Shown here: piece by piece, positions 1 through 8,740 of the stretch
Layout: each line of letters opens with the position of its first letter
Position numbering within the stretch: position 1 is the stretch's first letter
Source of the DNA: Cellulomonas terrae
GTDB lineage: Bacteria; Actinomycetota; Actinomycetes; Actinomycetales; Cellulomonadaceae
Direction of reading: 5' to 3'
DNA length: 56,428 nt
Assembly (NCBI RefSeq): GCF_007990265.1
Contig: NZ_BJWH01000026.1
Coordinates: forward strand, 1 to 56,428
Made by a program: the position numbers and the translations under genes
Notes under the pieces: model-generated
Database searches by the model: none
Told to the model about the DNA's origin: nothing
What the model saw: the letters and a program-made list of their open reading frames with translations, nothing else

Positions 1-1
1 C

Positions 2-1597
2 CTGCCGGCGGTCACCGGCGGGCGGACCGAGCTCGGGTGGTTCCTCACGGCGGAGCAGCGCGGCAACGACGCGACGCGGATCCGGCCGTGGACCGAGGGC
101 AACGCAGTGCGGCCGCTCGTGCACGGCTCCACGTACTTCGCGGTGCTCGCGGAGGAGCTGGCGCGCGCGGGCGAGGGCGACCTGGTCCTGTTCAGCGACT
201 GGCGCGGGGACCCCGACGAGCAGCTGTCGGAGGGCGGCGCGACCGTCCGGGAGGCGCTGTCGGCCGCCGTGCTCCGCGGCGCGCTGGTCAAGGGGCTGAT
301 GTGGCGGTCGCACCTCGACCGGCTGCGGTTCTCGAACCAGGAGAACCGCACCCTGGCGGAGCGGGTCAACGACGTCGGCGGCGAGGTGCTGCTCGATCAG
401 CGCGTCCGCGCGGTCGGCAGCCACCACCAGAAGTTCGTGGTGATCCGTCACGCCGACCGGCCGGCCGACGACGTCGCCCTGCTCGGCGGGATCGACCTGG
501 CGCACGGCCGTCGGGACGACGCCGACCACCGCGGCGACCCGCAGGCCCTGCCGTTCGCCCGTCCATACGGCCCGCGCCCGCCGTGGCACGACGTCCACGT
601 CGAGATCCGGGGCCCGGCCGTGCGCGACGTCGAGGAGGTGTTCCGGGAGCGGTGGGAGGATCCCGCGGCCCTGTCCCGGATGCCGTGGCACGTCGTGCCC
701 GACGTGCTGCGCCGCGAGGACCGAGAACCCAGCAGGCTGCCTCCGGTGGCGCCCGACCCGCCGCCGGCCGGCACCTGCGCGGTCCAGCTCCTGCGCACCT
801 ACCCCCAGCGCCGACCCCGCTACCCGTTCGCGCCCGCCGGCGAACGCAGCGCCGCTCGCGGCTACGCGAAGGCGCTACGGCGAGCCCGGCGGCTCGTGTA
901 CATCGAGGACCAGTACCTGTGGTCGGCCGACGTCGCCCGCGTCTTCGCCGCCGCGCTCCGTCGCGAACCCGGCCTGCACCTGATCGCCGTCGTCCCCCGC
1001 TACCCGGACCAGGACGACCGGCTCGGCCTGCCGCCCGTGCGCCTCGGGCATGCGCAGGCCCTGGAGATCGTCCGCGCCGCGGGCGGCGACCGCGTCCTGG
1101 TCCTCGACGTCGAGAACCACGCCGGCAACCCCGTCTACGTGCACGCCAAGGTCTGCGTGGTCGACGACGTGTGGGCCACGGTGGGCAGCGACAACTTCAA
1201 CCGGCGGTCCTGGACCCACGACTCCGAGCTCACCGCCGCGATCCTCGACCAGCGGCCGGACGGGCGTGAGCCGCTCGATCCCGCGGGCCTGGGCGACGGC
1301 GCACGAGCCTTCGCGCGCGAGCTCCGGCTGACGCTGTGGCGCGAGCACCTCGACCGCGACGACGACACCGGGCTGATCGACCCCGCCGACGCGATCGAGG
1401 CGATGCGGTCGAGCGCGGCCGCCCTCGACGCGTGGTACGACGGCGGGTGCTCAGGTCCGCGTCCGCCGGGCCGGCTGCGCACCCACGCGATCGTGCGCCT
1501 GCCCCTCTGGCAGCGCCTGCTGGCGTCCCCCGCCTACCACGTGATCGTGGACCCGGACGGGCGGTCCACCTCGATGAAGCTGCGCGGGCACCACTGA
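2..1597 (+). CDS. phospholipase D-like domain protein (5' end outside window)
   Basis: Two HKD-type motifs are visible: HHQKFVVI (about 421-447) followed by a GGIDLAHGRRD block, and HAKVCVVDD with GSDNFN (about 1141-1200). This is the two-lobed layout of the phospholipase D superfamily, which hydrolyses or transfers phosphodiester bonds through a covalent phosphohistidine. A GTG at 107 could serve as a start, but the frame is open back to base 2 and reads ...GWFLTAEQRGND...WTEGNAVRPLVHG. That looks like the normal N-terminus of the family, so the gene most likely begins upstream of the window. No signal peptide can be judged. The substrate (phospholipid or other) is unknown. Confidence 0.85.
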   Translation: MPAVTGGRTELGWFLTAEQRGNDATRIRPWTEGNAVRPLVHGSTYFAVLAEELARAGEGDLVLFSDWRGDPDEQLSEGGATVREALSAAVLRGALVKGLMWRSHLDRLRFSNQENRTLAERVNDVGGEVLLDQRVRAVGSHHQKFVVIRHADRPADDVALLGGIDLAHGRRDDADHRGDPQALPFARPYGPRPPWHDVHVEIRGPAVRDVEEVFRERWEDPAALSRMPWHVVPDVLRREDREPSRLPPVAPDPPPAGTCAVQLLRTYPQRRPRYPFAPAGERSAARGYAKALRRARRLVYIEDQYLWSADVARVFAAALRREPGLHLIAVVPRYPDQDDRLGLPPVRLGHAQALEIVRAAGGDRVLVLDVENHAGNPVYVHAKVCVVDDVWATVGSDNFNRRSWTHDSELTAAILDQRPDGREPLDPAGLGDGARAFARELRLTLWREHLDRDDDTGLIDPADAIEAMRSSAAALDAWYDGGCSGPRPPGRLRTHAIVRLPLWQRLLASPAYHVIVDPDGRSTSMKLRGHH

Positions 1598-1604
1598 GCG
1601 CCGA

Positions 1605-2255
1605 CTACCCGAGCTCCCGCAGCGCGGTGCGGCCGACACGTCGAGCCGGGAGGCTGTCGGAGTCCCCGAGTCGCTCCGCCGTCGCCACGACGGCCGCCCG
1701 CAGGTCCGCGCTGCGCCTGCTCACGGCGCGCAGCGCCATCGAGATCGACTTGCCGACCAGCGGGCGCTCGTCGCCCGCGTGCTTCTCGACGAGGTCGAGG
1801 GCTGCGCGGAAGGCATCGTCGGAGGCCGCGTGGTCGTGCAGCGCGAGGCTCCACAGCAGGGCGAACGATGCCCGGCGCACGAACAGCGCGTCGTGCGCAG
1901 CCCACGGGCCGAGCCGGGTCCACGCACCCGGCGCACGGTCGAAGAGCGTGAAGCACACGGTGTCGCAGATCGCCCAGCTGTCGAAGTCCGCGCACCAGGA
2001 GTCCATCTGCTCGACCGTCACGGCCCTCGGGTCGTCGACGAGCCCCGCCACGACCCGCGCCTCGTAGACACCGGTCGCCCACAGGTCCGCGGCGAGGGTG
2101 TGGTCGCGGCCGAGAACACGGGCGACACGCTTCATGTCCGCCATCGACACCCCGAGGGCCTCGTCGACGTGGATCCCGTACCGCGGACCCAGCAGTGCGC
2201 GCGCATCGGGAGACGCGTGGTCGCGCAGCATGTCCAGCACCTCGGATGCCTGCAC
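1605..2255 (-). CDS. DNA alkylation repair protein, AlkD-like
   Basis: A 216-aa helical protein with the AlkD-type HEAT-repeat pattern: GIHVDEALGVSMADMKRVARVLGRDH near the N-terminus, then MDSWCADFDSWAICDTVC, FVRRASFALLWSLALHD and KSISMALRAV. AlkD-family glycosylases excise bulky or positively charged alkylated bases without base flipping. I infer the same role here. The GTG start at 2255 is supported by an AGAGGGGG ribosome binding site a few bases upstream. It is convergent with the phospholipase gene (7 bases between stops). The family call is firm; substrate preference is not determinable. Confidence 0.85.
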   Translation of the reverse strand: MQASEVLDMLRDHASPDARALLGPRYGIHVDEALGVSMADMKRVARVLGRDHTLAADLWATGVYEARVVAGLVDDPRAVTVEQMDSWCADFDSWAICDTVCFTLFDRAPGAWTRLGPWAAHDALFVRRASFALLWSLALHDHAASDDAFRAALDLVEKHAGDERPLVGKSISMALRAVSRRSADLRAAVVATAERLGDSDSLPARRVGRTALRELG

Positions 2256-2282
2256 GTCGCGCCCCCTCTGCGGCTGTGCCTC

Positions 2283-3713
2283 CTACTCAAGCACGCGGGC
2301 GAGCTCGCTGATCAGCGCGTGGCTGTCCGAGTCCTGGCTGATCTCCCACGCCATCGCGCCGCGCAGCCGCAGCGCCTTGATGAGCTTCACGCGCTCGCCG
2401 ATGGAGCGAGGGCTGGAGAACGAGATCAGCGTCGGGACCGTGGCCGGACCCGTCGTCAGGTTCGGGTGCGCCGCCGCGGGGTTGAACAGGTACGGCTCCC
2501 CGGCCAGGGGGTTCCAGTACGCCGTGTACCCGGCGCCGCCCGTGGTGCCGGCCGCGTCCACGTAGCCCCCTTCGTCGACCAGCGCGTGGTAGGTCGGCTG
2601 GGGCGTCACGTCGACGGTCAGCACGTTCGCGTCCGTGCCGGTGTTGTCGAAGGCGGAGTAGAGGCCCCGGTTCGCGGTGCTGGTGCGCAGGTACTGCTGG
2701 CCGTAGAACGGCACGCCGACGACGATCTTGTTCGCGGGCACCCCCTGGAGCAGGTAGTAGGCGACCGTGCCGGTGGTGTTCCAGCTGAGGTTCCGCGCGT
2801 TCGGGTCCCGGGGGTCGGGCGTGAACAGGGTGTTGTGCGACGCCTTCGGCCCGCTCGGCACGTTGAAGTCATACGTCATCACGTTGTTCCAGTCGAAGTA
2901 CTTCGTGATCTCCTTCAGCTCGAAGTACTTCGTCGAGCTCGTGGCCGCCGGGAGCGCCGCCGTGAGCAGGTAGTAGTCGCCGGTGACGGCGCCGTACGCG
3001 TCGAGCTGCTTGCGGAACTCGGCGGCCAGCAGCGTCGCGTTCCGACGGTCCGCCGGGCCGGGGTTGACGTTCCCGCCGGCCACCTGCGTCGGGTACTCCC
3101 AGTCGAGGTCGATGCCGTCGAAGATCCCCGCCGCCGCACCCTCTCCCCCGGCGTTCTCGGGCCACCCGCCGGCGGGCAGGTTGCCCTTGATGAACGTGTC
3201 GATGCACGACGCCACGAACGCCTTGCGCAGCTCCGGCGTGCTGGCGAGCGTCGAGAACCACGTCGACTTCGTCCAGCCGCCCAGCGAGATCTGCACCTTG
3301 AGGTGCGGGTTCGCCGCCTTGAGCTTGCGGAGCTGGTGGAAGTTGCCGAACAGGTGCTGGTCCGGGTTGCTCGGGTCGTCCGCGACACCGTCGACCGTGT
3401 TGTCGCCCGTCCAGTAGACCTGCTGGTAGTCGGCCCACGGGTCGAGCACGTCGCAGCTCGCCCTGCCCGTCGCCTCGTCGTAGCCCGGGACGCCGAACGC
3501 GTACTGGATGACGTTCAGCTTGTCGACGGGGATGTCCTTGACGAAGTAGCCGCGACCGTAGACGTTCCAGTCCGCGAAGTACGCCGTCACCACCTTCTTC
3601 GGCCCGTCGGGCCTGGGCGCCGACGACGCCTGCGCGGGCGGGGCCGCGACGAGCGCGAGGCTCCCCGTCACGGCCAGGGCCACGAGCACGGACAACCGGC
3701 GGGAACGGCGCAT
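2283..3713 (-). CDS. secreted GH18 chitinase
   Basis: A 476-aa protein. It starts with a Sec signal peptide (RRSRR, a hydrophobic core, AQA-SS near residue 30). A catalytic GH18 barrel follows, with the ISLGGW motif near residue 142 and DGIDLDWEYP at 199-208. Glu206 is the expected proton donor in DxxDxDxE. GH18 enzymes cut beta-1,4-GlcNAc polymers by substrate-assisted catalysis. There is no carbohydrate-binding or fibronectin module, unlike many actinobacterial chitinases, so it is a catalytic-domain-only enzyme. The ATG at 3713 has a GAGGAGA ribosome binding site 5 bases upstream, which rules out the longer upstream open frame. Confidence 0.93.
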   Translation of the reverse strand: MRRSRRLSVLVALAVTGSLALVAAPPAQASSAPRPDGPKKVVTAYFADWNVYGRGYFVKDIPVDKLNVIQYAFGVPGYDEATGRASCDVLDPWADYQQVYWTGDNTVDGVADDPSNPDQHLFGNFHQLRKLKAANPHLKVQISLGGWTKSTWFSTLASTPELRKAFVASCIDTFIKGNLPAGGWPENAGGEGAAAGIFDGIDLDWEYPTQVAGGNVNPGPADRRNATLLAAEFRKQLDAYGAVTGDYYLLTAALPAATSSTKYFELKEITKYFDWNNVMTYDFNVPSGPKASHNTLFTPDPRDPNARNLSWNTTGTVAYYLLQGVPANKIVVGVPFYGQQYLRTSTANRGLYSAFDNTGTDANVLTVDVTPQPTYHALVDEGGYVDAAGTTGGAGYTAYWNPLAGEPYLFNPAAAHPNLTTGPATVPTLISFSSPRSIGERVKLIKALRLRGAMAWEISQDSDSHALISELARVLE

Positions 3714-3784
3714 GGGGCTCTCCTCGACGCTGTGGAGGTCTGACCGTGGATTAGTAAGTACTCCTACCAAATGCGGGTACCCCC

Positions 3785-3815
3785 ACCCTATGACCGGGTG
3801 TCCGATCCACGTCAA
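3785..3815 (-). promoter_or_regulatory. possible sigma-70-type promoter of the chitinase gene
   Basis: On the minus strand TTGACG (3815-3810) is followed 19 bases later by TAGGGT (3790-3785), or 17 bases later by CATAGG, giving a leader of about 70 bases before the chitinase start. The fit is judged by eye only; the spacing of the better -10 is slightly long. Confidence 0.35.
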
Positions 3816-3851
3816 GAGTCCGGTTCGCAGCGATGTGCCTAGGCTCCTCGC

Positions 3852-4538
3852 ATGGCCACAGTCCTCCTCGTCCGGCACGGTCGGAGCACGGCGAACGTCG
3901 CGGGCATCCTGAGCGGACGGGCCGCCGGCGTCGACCTCGACGAGGTCGGCCGGGGCCAGGCCGCGCGGGCCGCGGAACGGATCGCCGCGGTGCCCCTGGT
4001 CGCGATCGTGTCGAGCCCTCTCGCACGCTGCCGGCAGACGGCGCGACTCATCGCGGAGCAGCACACCCTGGCGACGCAGGTCGACCCCGGCATCACCGAG
4101 TGCGACTACGGGCAGTGGCAGGGCCGGCCGCTGCGCGAGCTCACCCGGGAGCCGCTGTGGTCGACGGTCCAGACGCAGCCGTCCGCGGTCACCTTCCCCG
4201 GCGGCGAGTCGATGGCGGCCATGCAGGACCGGTCCGTCGCGGCGGTCCGCCGGCACGACGCAGCGCTGGTGGCCGAGCACGGTGCCGGCGCGGTGTGGGT
4301 CGCGGTGACGCACGGGGACATCATCAAGTCCGTCCTCGCCGACGCCCTCGGCATGCACCTCGACCTCTTCCAGCGCATCACCGTCAACCCCGGGTCCGTG
4401 TCGATCGTCCGGTACGGGAGGGCCCGCCCCGAGGTCGTGGCCACCAACACCGACTCGGGTGACCTGTCGTGGCTGCGCGCGGCCGGTCCGGTCGGCGACG
4501 CCACGGTCGGCGGCGGCGCGGGGCCGCTCGTAAAGTGA
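3852..4538 (+). CDS. histidine phosphatase family protein (MSMEG_4193 type)
   Basis: A 228-aa phosphoglycerate-mutase-like protein. The catalytic LLVRHGRST motif is at residues 5-13 and a second conserved block VAVTHGDIIKSVL near residue 155. VSSPLARCRQTA carries the usual phosphate-pocket arginine. It begins a co-directional trio with the DUF3090 gene (5 bases on) and the SCO1664-type kinase-like gene. This arrangement is widely conserved in actinobacteria and often sits next to mshC; no mshC lies here. The substrate is unknown. Confidence 0.88.
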   Translation: MATVLLVRHGRSTANVAGILSGRAAGVDLDEVGRGQAARAAERIAAVPLVAIVSSPLARCRQTARLIAEQHTLATQVDPGITECDYGQWQGRPLRELTREPLWSTVQTQPSAVTFPGGESMAAMQDRSVAAVRRHDAALVAEHGAGAVWVAVTHGDIIKSVLADALGMHLDLFQRITVNPGSVSIVRYGRARPEVVATNTDSGDLSWLRAAGPVGDATVGGGAGPLVK

Positions 4539-4543
4539 CGGAC

Positions 4544-5062
4544 ATGCCGGCCCTTGTGCACCAGTTCGACTGGCCCGACCGCGTGGTGATCGGGACCGTC
4601 GGTCCCCCAGGCTCGCGCGCCTTCTACCTGCAGGTCCGCGACGGTGCCCGGAACGCCAGCGTCGGGCTGGAGAAGCAGCAGTCCGCCGTGCTCGCCGAGA
4701 AGATCGCCGAGATCCTGGACGCGCTGATGGCCGACGAGCAGAACCGGTTCAGCGTCCCCGCCGCCACGCCCGCCGAGCTCGTCGACAACGACCCGCTGGA
4801 CCAGCCCGTCGAGGAGCAGTTCCGCACCGGGCTCCTGCGCCTCGCGTGGGACCCGTCGACCGCTCAGGTCGTCGTCGAGGCGTTCGCCATGACCGAGGGC
4901 GACGACGAGGACGCCGAGATGCTCCAGGTCCGGATGCCCGTCGGGACCGCGCGGGCGTTCGTCGAGCGCACCCGGAAGGTCGTCGCGTCGGGCCGGCCGC
5001 TGTGCCCGACGTGCGGCGAACCCCTCGACGACGGCCACGTGTGCGGCGCGCCCACGTCGTGA
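4544..5062 (+). CDS. DUF3090 domain-containing protein
   Basis: A 172-aa protein starting MPALVHQFDWPDRVVIGTVG, the typical N-terminus of the DUF3090 family. The C-terminus ends in a small zinc-ribbon-like motif (CPTCGEPLDDGHVC). I place the start at the ATG at 4544, because the frame upstream overlaps the preceding gene and encodes arginine-rich shadow sequence. The stop overlaps the next start as GTGA (5059-5062), implying translational coupling. The molecular function of the family is unknown. Confidence 0.88.
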   Translation: MPALVHQFDWPDRVVIGTVGPPGSRAFYLQVRDGARNASVGLEKQQSAVLAEKIAEILDALMADEQNRFSVPAATPAELVDNDPLDQPVEEQFRTGLLRLAWDPSTAQVVVEAFAMTEGDDEDAEMLQVRMPVGTARAFVERTRKVVASGRPLCPTCGEPLDDGHVCGAPTS

Positions 5063-5817
5063 CGCCCGACCTCGTCGGCGGTGAGCTCGAGCTCGTCGGA
5101 CGCATCACCGTCGCCTCGAACGCGACCTTCCTCGCGACGATCGGCGACGTCAGCGTCGTCTACAAGCCCGTCGCGGGCGAGCGCCCCCTGTGGGACTTCC
5201 CGGACGGGACGCTGGCGAACCGGGAAGCGGCCGCGTACCTCGTCTCGGAGGCGTTCGGGTGGGACGTCGTCCCCCGCACGCTCCTGCGCGACGGTCCGCT
5301 GGGCCCCGGCATGGTGCAGGTCTGGCAGCAGCCCGACGCGTCGCAGGACCCCGTCGACGTCGTGGCGGCCGTCCCTCAGGACGGCTGGCGCTCCGTCTTC
5401 CGGGGCGTCGACGAGGACGACCGGCCGGTGACCCTGGTCCACGAGGACTCGCCCGCACTGCGCCGCATGGCCGTGTTCGACGTCGTCGTCAACAACGCCG
5501 ACCGCAAGGGCGGCCACATCCTCCCGACGGCCGCGGGGCACCGCTACGGCGTCGACCACGGCGTCAGCTTCCACGTCGAGCACAAGCTCCGCACGGTCCT
5601 GTGGGGCTGGCGCGGTGAACCACTGGACGCGGTCGAGCTCGCGGGCGTGGAACGGGTGCTCTCCGCGGTGGACGGCGACCTCGGTCAGCGCCTCTCCGAG
5701 CTTCTCGACGACGACGAGGTCGCCGCGCTGGCCGCGCGCTGCGAGCGGCTGGTCCACGACGGTGTCTTCCCGGGCCCGTCCGGTGACATGCCGGCGTTCC
5801 CGTGGCCGTTCTTCTGA
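5059..5817 (+). CDS. SCO1664 family protein (PI3/4-kinase-like fold)
   Basis: A 252-aa protein with the pattern of the SCO1664 family. VSVVYKPVAGERPLWDFPDGTLANREAAAYLVSEAFGW resembles a kinase N-lobe with a conserved Lys. VVNNADRKGGHIL and YGVDHGVSFH resemble catalytic-loop and metal-binding motifs of PI3/4-kinase-like small kinases. The start is the GTG at 5059, overlapping the DUF3090 stop. The context (phosphatase, DUF3090, kinase-like) suggests a small phosphorylation/dephosphorylation module, but the substrate is not known. Confidence 0.85.
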   Translation: MTPDLVGGELELVGRITVASNATFLATIGDVSVVYKPVAGERPLWDFPDGTLANREAAAYLVSEAFGWDVVPRTLLRDGPLGPGMVQVWQQPDASQDPVDVVAAVPQDGWRSVFRGVDEDDRPVTLVHEDSPALRRMAVFDVVVNNADRKGGHILPTAAGHRYGVDHGVSFHVEHKLRTVLWGWRGEPLDAVELAGVERVLSAVDGDLGQRLSELLDDDEVAALAARCERLVHDGVFPGPSGDMPAFPWPFF

Positions 5818-5820
5818 GCC

Positions 5821-6717
5821 TCAGGGCACGTTGGCCCCGCCGTTGACGTTGATGACCTCGCCCACCACGAAGCTGGACTCGGGCGACGCGAGGAACACGT
5901 AGGCCGGCGCCTGCTCGACCGGCTGGCTCGTCCGGCCGAGCCAGGACGACTCCCCGAAGCCGTTCAGCTTCTCCGTCGGCTGCCCGTCCGAGACCTGCAA
6001 CGGTGTCCACACCGGCCCCGGTGCGACGGCGTTCACGCGAATCCCGCGCGGCGCGAGGTCGGCGGCGAGCGCCTTGGTGAACCCGATGATCCCGAACTTG
6101 GTCGACGCGTAGTTGATGATCATCGGCGACGGGTTGTAGCCCTGGACCGACGTGCTGTTGATGATCGTCGCGCCCGGGCCGAGGTGCGGCAGGGCGTCCC
6201 GCGTGATCCAGAACATCGCGTACAGGTTCGTCTGGATCGTGCGGTCCAGGTCGTCCTCGTCCAGCTCGTCGAACGTCTGGTGGTACACCTGGTGCGCCGC
6301 GTTGTTCACCAGGATGTCGAGCCCCCCGAGGCCCTCCACCGCGTCGGCGACCAGCGTCCGGCAGAACTCCCGGTCGCGGATGTCCCCCGGGAGCAGGACC
6401 GCCGTGCGGCCCTCCGCACGCACGAGCTCCGCGATGGCCTCCGCGTCCACCTGCTCCTCCGGCAGGTAGCTCAGCGCCACGTCCGCACCCTCGCGCGCGA
6501 ACGCGATGGCCACCGCCGCGCCGATGCCCGAGTCGCCGCCGGTGATGAGCGCCTTGCGGCCGGGCAGGCGACCGGTGCCGCGGTAGGTCGTCTCGCCGTG
6601 GTCGGCCTTCGGGTCGAGCTCGGCGTCCAGGCCGGGCAGCGGCTGCCACGAGGCGTGGGGCTTGATGTGGGAGTGGCGCTCGACGGGGTTGTCGAACGTG
6701 AGCTGGTCAGGCGACAT
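5821..6717 (-). CDS. SDR family oxidoreductase (stress-type, GSP39-like)
   Basis: A 298-aa short-chain dehydrogenase with the cofactor motif GGDSGIGAAVA (TGxxxGIG class), VNNAA, the catalytic YASTK and the late block NAVAPGPVWTPLQ. The extra N-terminal 40 residues, including the tryptophan- and proline-rich stretch before the Rossmann fold, match the general-stress SDR subgroup (YdaD/YhdF type). Two ATGs lie in frame (6723 and 6717). The GGAGGAG ribosome binding site at 6724-6730 abuts the first and is 6 bases from the second, so 6717 is the likely start. Substrate unknown. Confidence 0.9.
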   Translation of the reverse strand: MSPDQLTFDNPVERHSHIKPHASWQPLPGLDAELDPKADHGETTYRGTGRLPGRKALITGGDSGIGAAVAIAFAREGADVALSYLPEEQVDAEAIAELVRAEGRTAVLLPGDIRDREFCRTLVADAVEGLGGLDILVNNAAHQVYHQTFDELDEDDLDRTIQTNLYAMFWITRDALPHLGPGATIINSTSVQGYNPSPMIINYASTKFGIIGFTKALAADLAPRGIRVNAVAPGPVWTPLQVSDGQPTEKLNGFGESSWLGRTSQPVEQAPAYVFLASPESSFVVGEVINVNGGANVP

Positions 6718-6757
6718 CGTCATCTCCTCCAGTGGGTTCGATAACGATATCGGTCCG

Positions 6758-8740
6758 TCACCACTCCTCGTCGCGGCCCCAGCCGCCGTTGCGGCGGGCG
6801 TTCAGGTAGGACCCGATGACCGCGGCGCCGAGGTCGTCGGTCTCGGGGGTGACGACGGTGCCGCCGGCGCGCCTGGCCATGGCGTCGACGAAGCGCGCGA
6901 GACCCGGGTCGTCGCCCAGGCGGAAGAACGTCGTGCGCGCCCCGAGCCGCGTCGATCCGTCGAGCTCGCGCACCGCCAGCGCGATCGTGATCGGGTGCGG
7001 CGGGTAGTCGAAGAAGACCTCGCCGTCGGCCTCCAGGTGGGAGGTCGGCTCGCCGTCCGTGACGATCAGGAGCACAGGCTGGGCGTTCGGGTGCTTGCGG
7101 AAGTGCCGGTTGGCGAGCAGGAGCGCGTGGTGCAGGTTGGTGCCCTTCTCCCACTTCTCGTCCAGCCCGACGAGCTGCTCGATCTGCATGACGCGCGCGG
7201 CGCGCCCGAAGCCGATCAGCTGCAGGTCGTCCCCGCGGAACCGGGTCGTGACCAGGGTGTGCAGTGCCAGCGCGGTGCGCTTCATCGGCACCCAGCGGCC
7301 CTCCATCGCCATGGAGAACGAGGTGTCGACGAGGAGCGCGACGCACGCCTGGGTCCGCGCCTCGGTCTCCTGGATCTCGACGTCGTCGACCTGGATCGTC
7401 CGCGACCCGCGCGTCAGCGCGTTGGTGATGGTCCGGCTCACGTCCCACGGCTCGGTGTCGCCGAACGCCCACGGGCGCGTGGATCCCGACGGCTCGCCGG
7501 CGGCGCCGGAGCGGCGGACCTCGTGGCCGCCGGTGCGGCCGGACATCGTGTCGGCGACGGCCTTGAGGACGGACTTCCCCAGCTGGCGCATGGCCTTCGG
7601 CGTCAACCTCAGCTGGCCGTCCGAGCCGCGACGGATCGTGCCCTCGTTCAGCGCCTTCTCCAGCCGCTGCAGGGTTCGGGCGTCGACGACCGCGTCCTGC
7701 CCGAGCTGGCGCGCGAGCTTCTCGAGGTCGAGGTCGTCCAGCTGCGACCCCTCGTAGGACTGCGCGAGCTGCTCCGCGAGTGCGTCGAGGTCGGCGAGGT
7801 CCTGGAACACGCCCGTCCCGTCGCCGAGCCCGAGCCCGTTCTCCCCGTCCAGGCGTTCGGAGCTGCCCCAGTCCTCGCCGGGTCGCAGCGCCCTGAGGCT
7901 GTCGTCGAGCTGGCCGAGCGCGTTCATGAGGTCCGACGAGCCGAACGCCTGCTGGGCGAGCGCGTCGAGCTCGTCGCGCTGCTCCTGCGTCATGGAGTTC
8001 CGCATGCGCTGTGCGGCCGCGGCCCGCTGCGCGAGCGAGTCCAGGAGCTCGTCGAGGGTCGTCGGGCCCTCCGGGAAGTGCTCGCCGTGCTTCGCCATGA
8101 AGTCGTCGAACTGCTCCTGGGTGTCCTCGCCTCGCCTGCGGCTGTCCAGGAGCCCGTTGAGGTCGGCCAGCATCTCGCGGAGAGCCGCCCGGTCCTCGTC
8201 GGTCGCGTTCTCCAGCGCCTGCTTCAGGCCCGCGAAGCGCTGGTCCAGCGCCTCGCGGCCGAGCAGGTCCTTGATCTTCTCGAACTCCTGCCGTGCCTCG
8301 CTGCTGCGCCAGTCGTACCCGTTGAGCTCCTCGACGGCGGCAGCGGGCGACGACGGAAGGTTGTCGAGCTGCAGCTGCGCCAGCGCCCGGTCGCCCTCGT
8401 CCATGTCGACGTCGCGCGCGAGCTGCTTGCGCTCGGCGAGGACCGCCCGGTCGAGGAGCTCCTTGACCTCCTGCAGGGTGCCGTCGAGGTTGTGCGTGCG
8501 CGTGATCTCTGCACGTTTCTCGGCGACCCGTCGCGCCAGCTCGTCGAGGCCAACCTGGTCGCGGCCGCCGCGCCGCAGGAACTCCCGCATCGCCCGCTCG
8601 GGCGAGTAGCCGGCCATGACGTCCTCGCCGATCGCGTCCAGCGCCTCGGACAGGTCGACCGGCGGCGCGAGCGGGTCCGGCCCGTCGACGTACGGGGTGT
8701 ACCGCGTCCGGCGTGCCAGTCGGCGGTTGGCCCTAGCCAT
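6758..8740 (-). CDS. VWA domain protein, partner of a MoxR-like ATPase
   Basis: A 660-aa protein with a long, charged, helical N-terminal region rich in Glu, Gln and Leu, and a C-terminal von Willebrand A domain. The MIDAS motif DTSFS is in VALLVDTSFSMAMEG, and LIVTDGEPTSH supplies the later Asp. Start ATG 8740 overlaps the end of the upstream AAA ATPase gene by 8 bases, so the two are translationally coupled. MoxR/VWA pairs such as RavA-ViaA act as metal-dependent chaperones or assembly factors; the client here is unknown. Confidence 0.87.
   Translation of the reverse strand: MARANRRLARRTRYTPYVDGPDPLAPPVDLSEALDAIGEDVMAGYSPERAMREFLRRGGRDQVGLDELARRVAEKRAEITRTHNLDGTLQEVKELLDRAVLAERKQLARDVDMDEGDRALAQLQLDNLPSSPAAAVEELNGYDWRSSEARQEFEKIKDLLGREALDQRFAGLKQALENATDEDRAALREMLADLNGLLDSRRRGEDTQEQFDDFMAKHGEHFPEGPTTLDELLDSLAQRAAAAQRMRNSMTQEQRDELDALAQQAFGSSDLMNALGQLDDSLRALRPGEDWGSSERLDGENGLGLGDGTGVFQDLADLDALAEQLAQSYEGSQLDDLDLEKLARQLGQDAVVDARTLQRLEKALNEGTIRRGSDGQLRLTPKAMRQLGKSVLKAVADTMSGRTGGHEVRRSGAAGEPSGSTRPWAFGDTEPWDVSRTITNALTRGSRTIQVDDVEIQETEARTQACVALLVDTSFSMAMEGRWVPMKRTALALHTLVTTRFRGDDLQLIGFGRAARVMQIEQLVGLDEKWEKGTNLHHALLLANRHFRKHPNAQPVLLIVTDGEPTSHLEADGEVFFDYPPHPITIALAVRELDGSTRLGARTTFFRLGDDPGLARFVDAMARRAGGTVVTPETDDLGAAVIGSYLNARRNGGWGRDEEW

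Noticed and set aside
1779..3743. Very long open frame antisense to AlkD and the chitinase, and similar ones at 42408-45719 and 46264-48171
   Set aside because: They lie opposite genes with clear domains, have Arg/Val/Gly-rich composition without motifs, and arise from GC-rich third positions.
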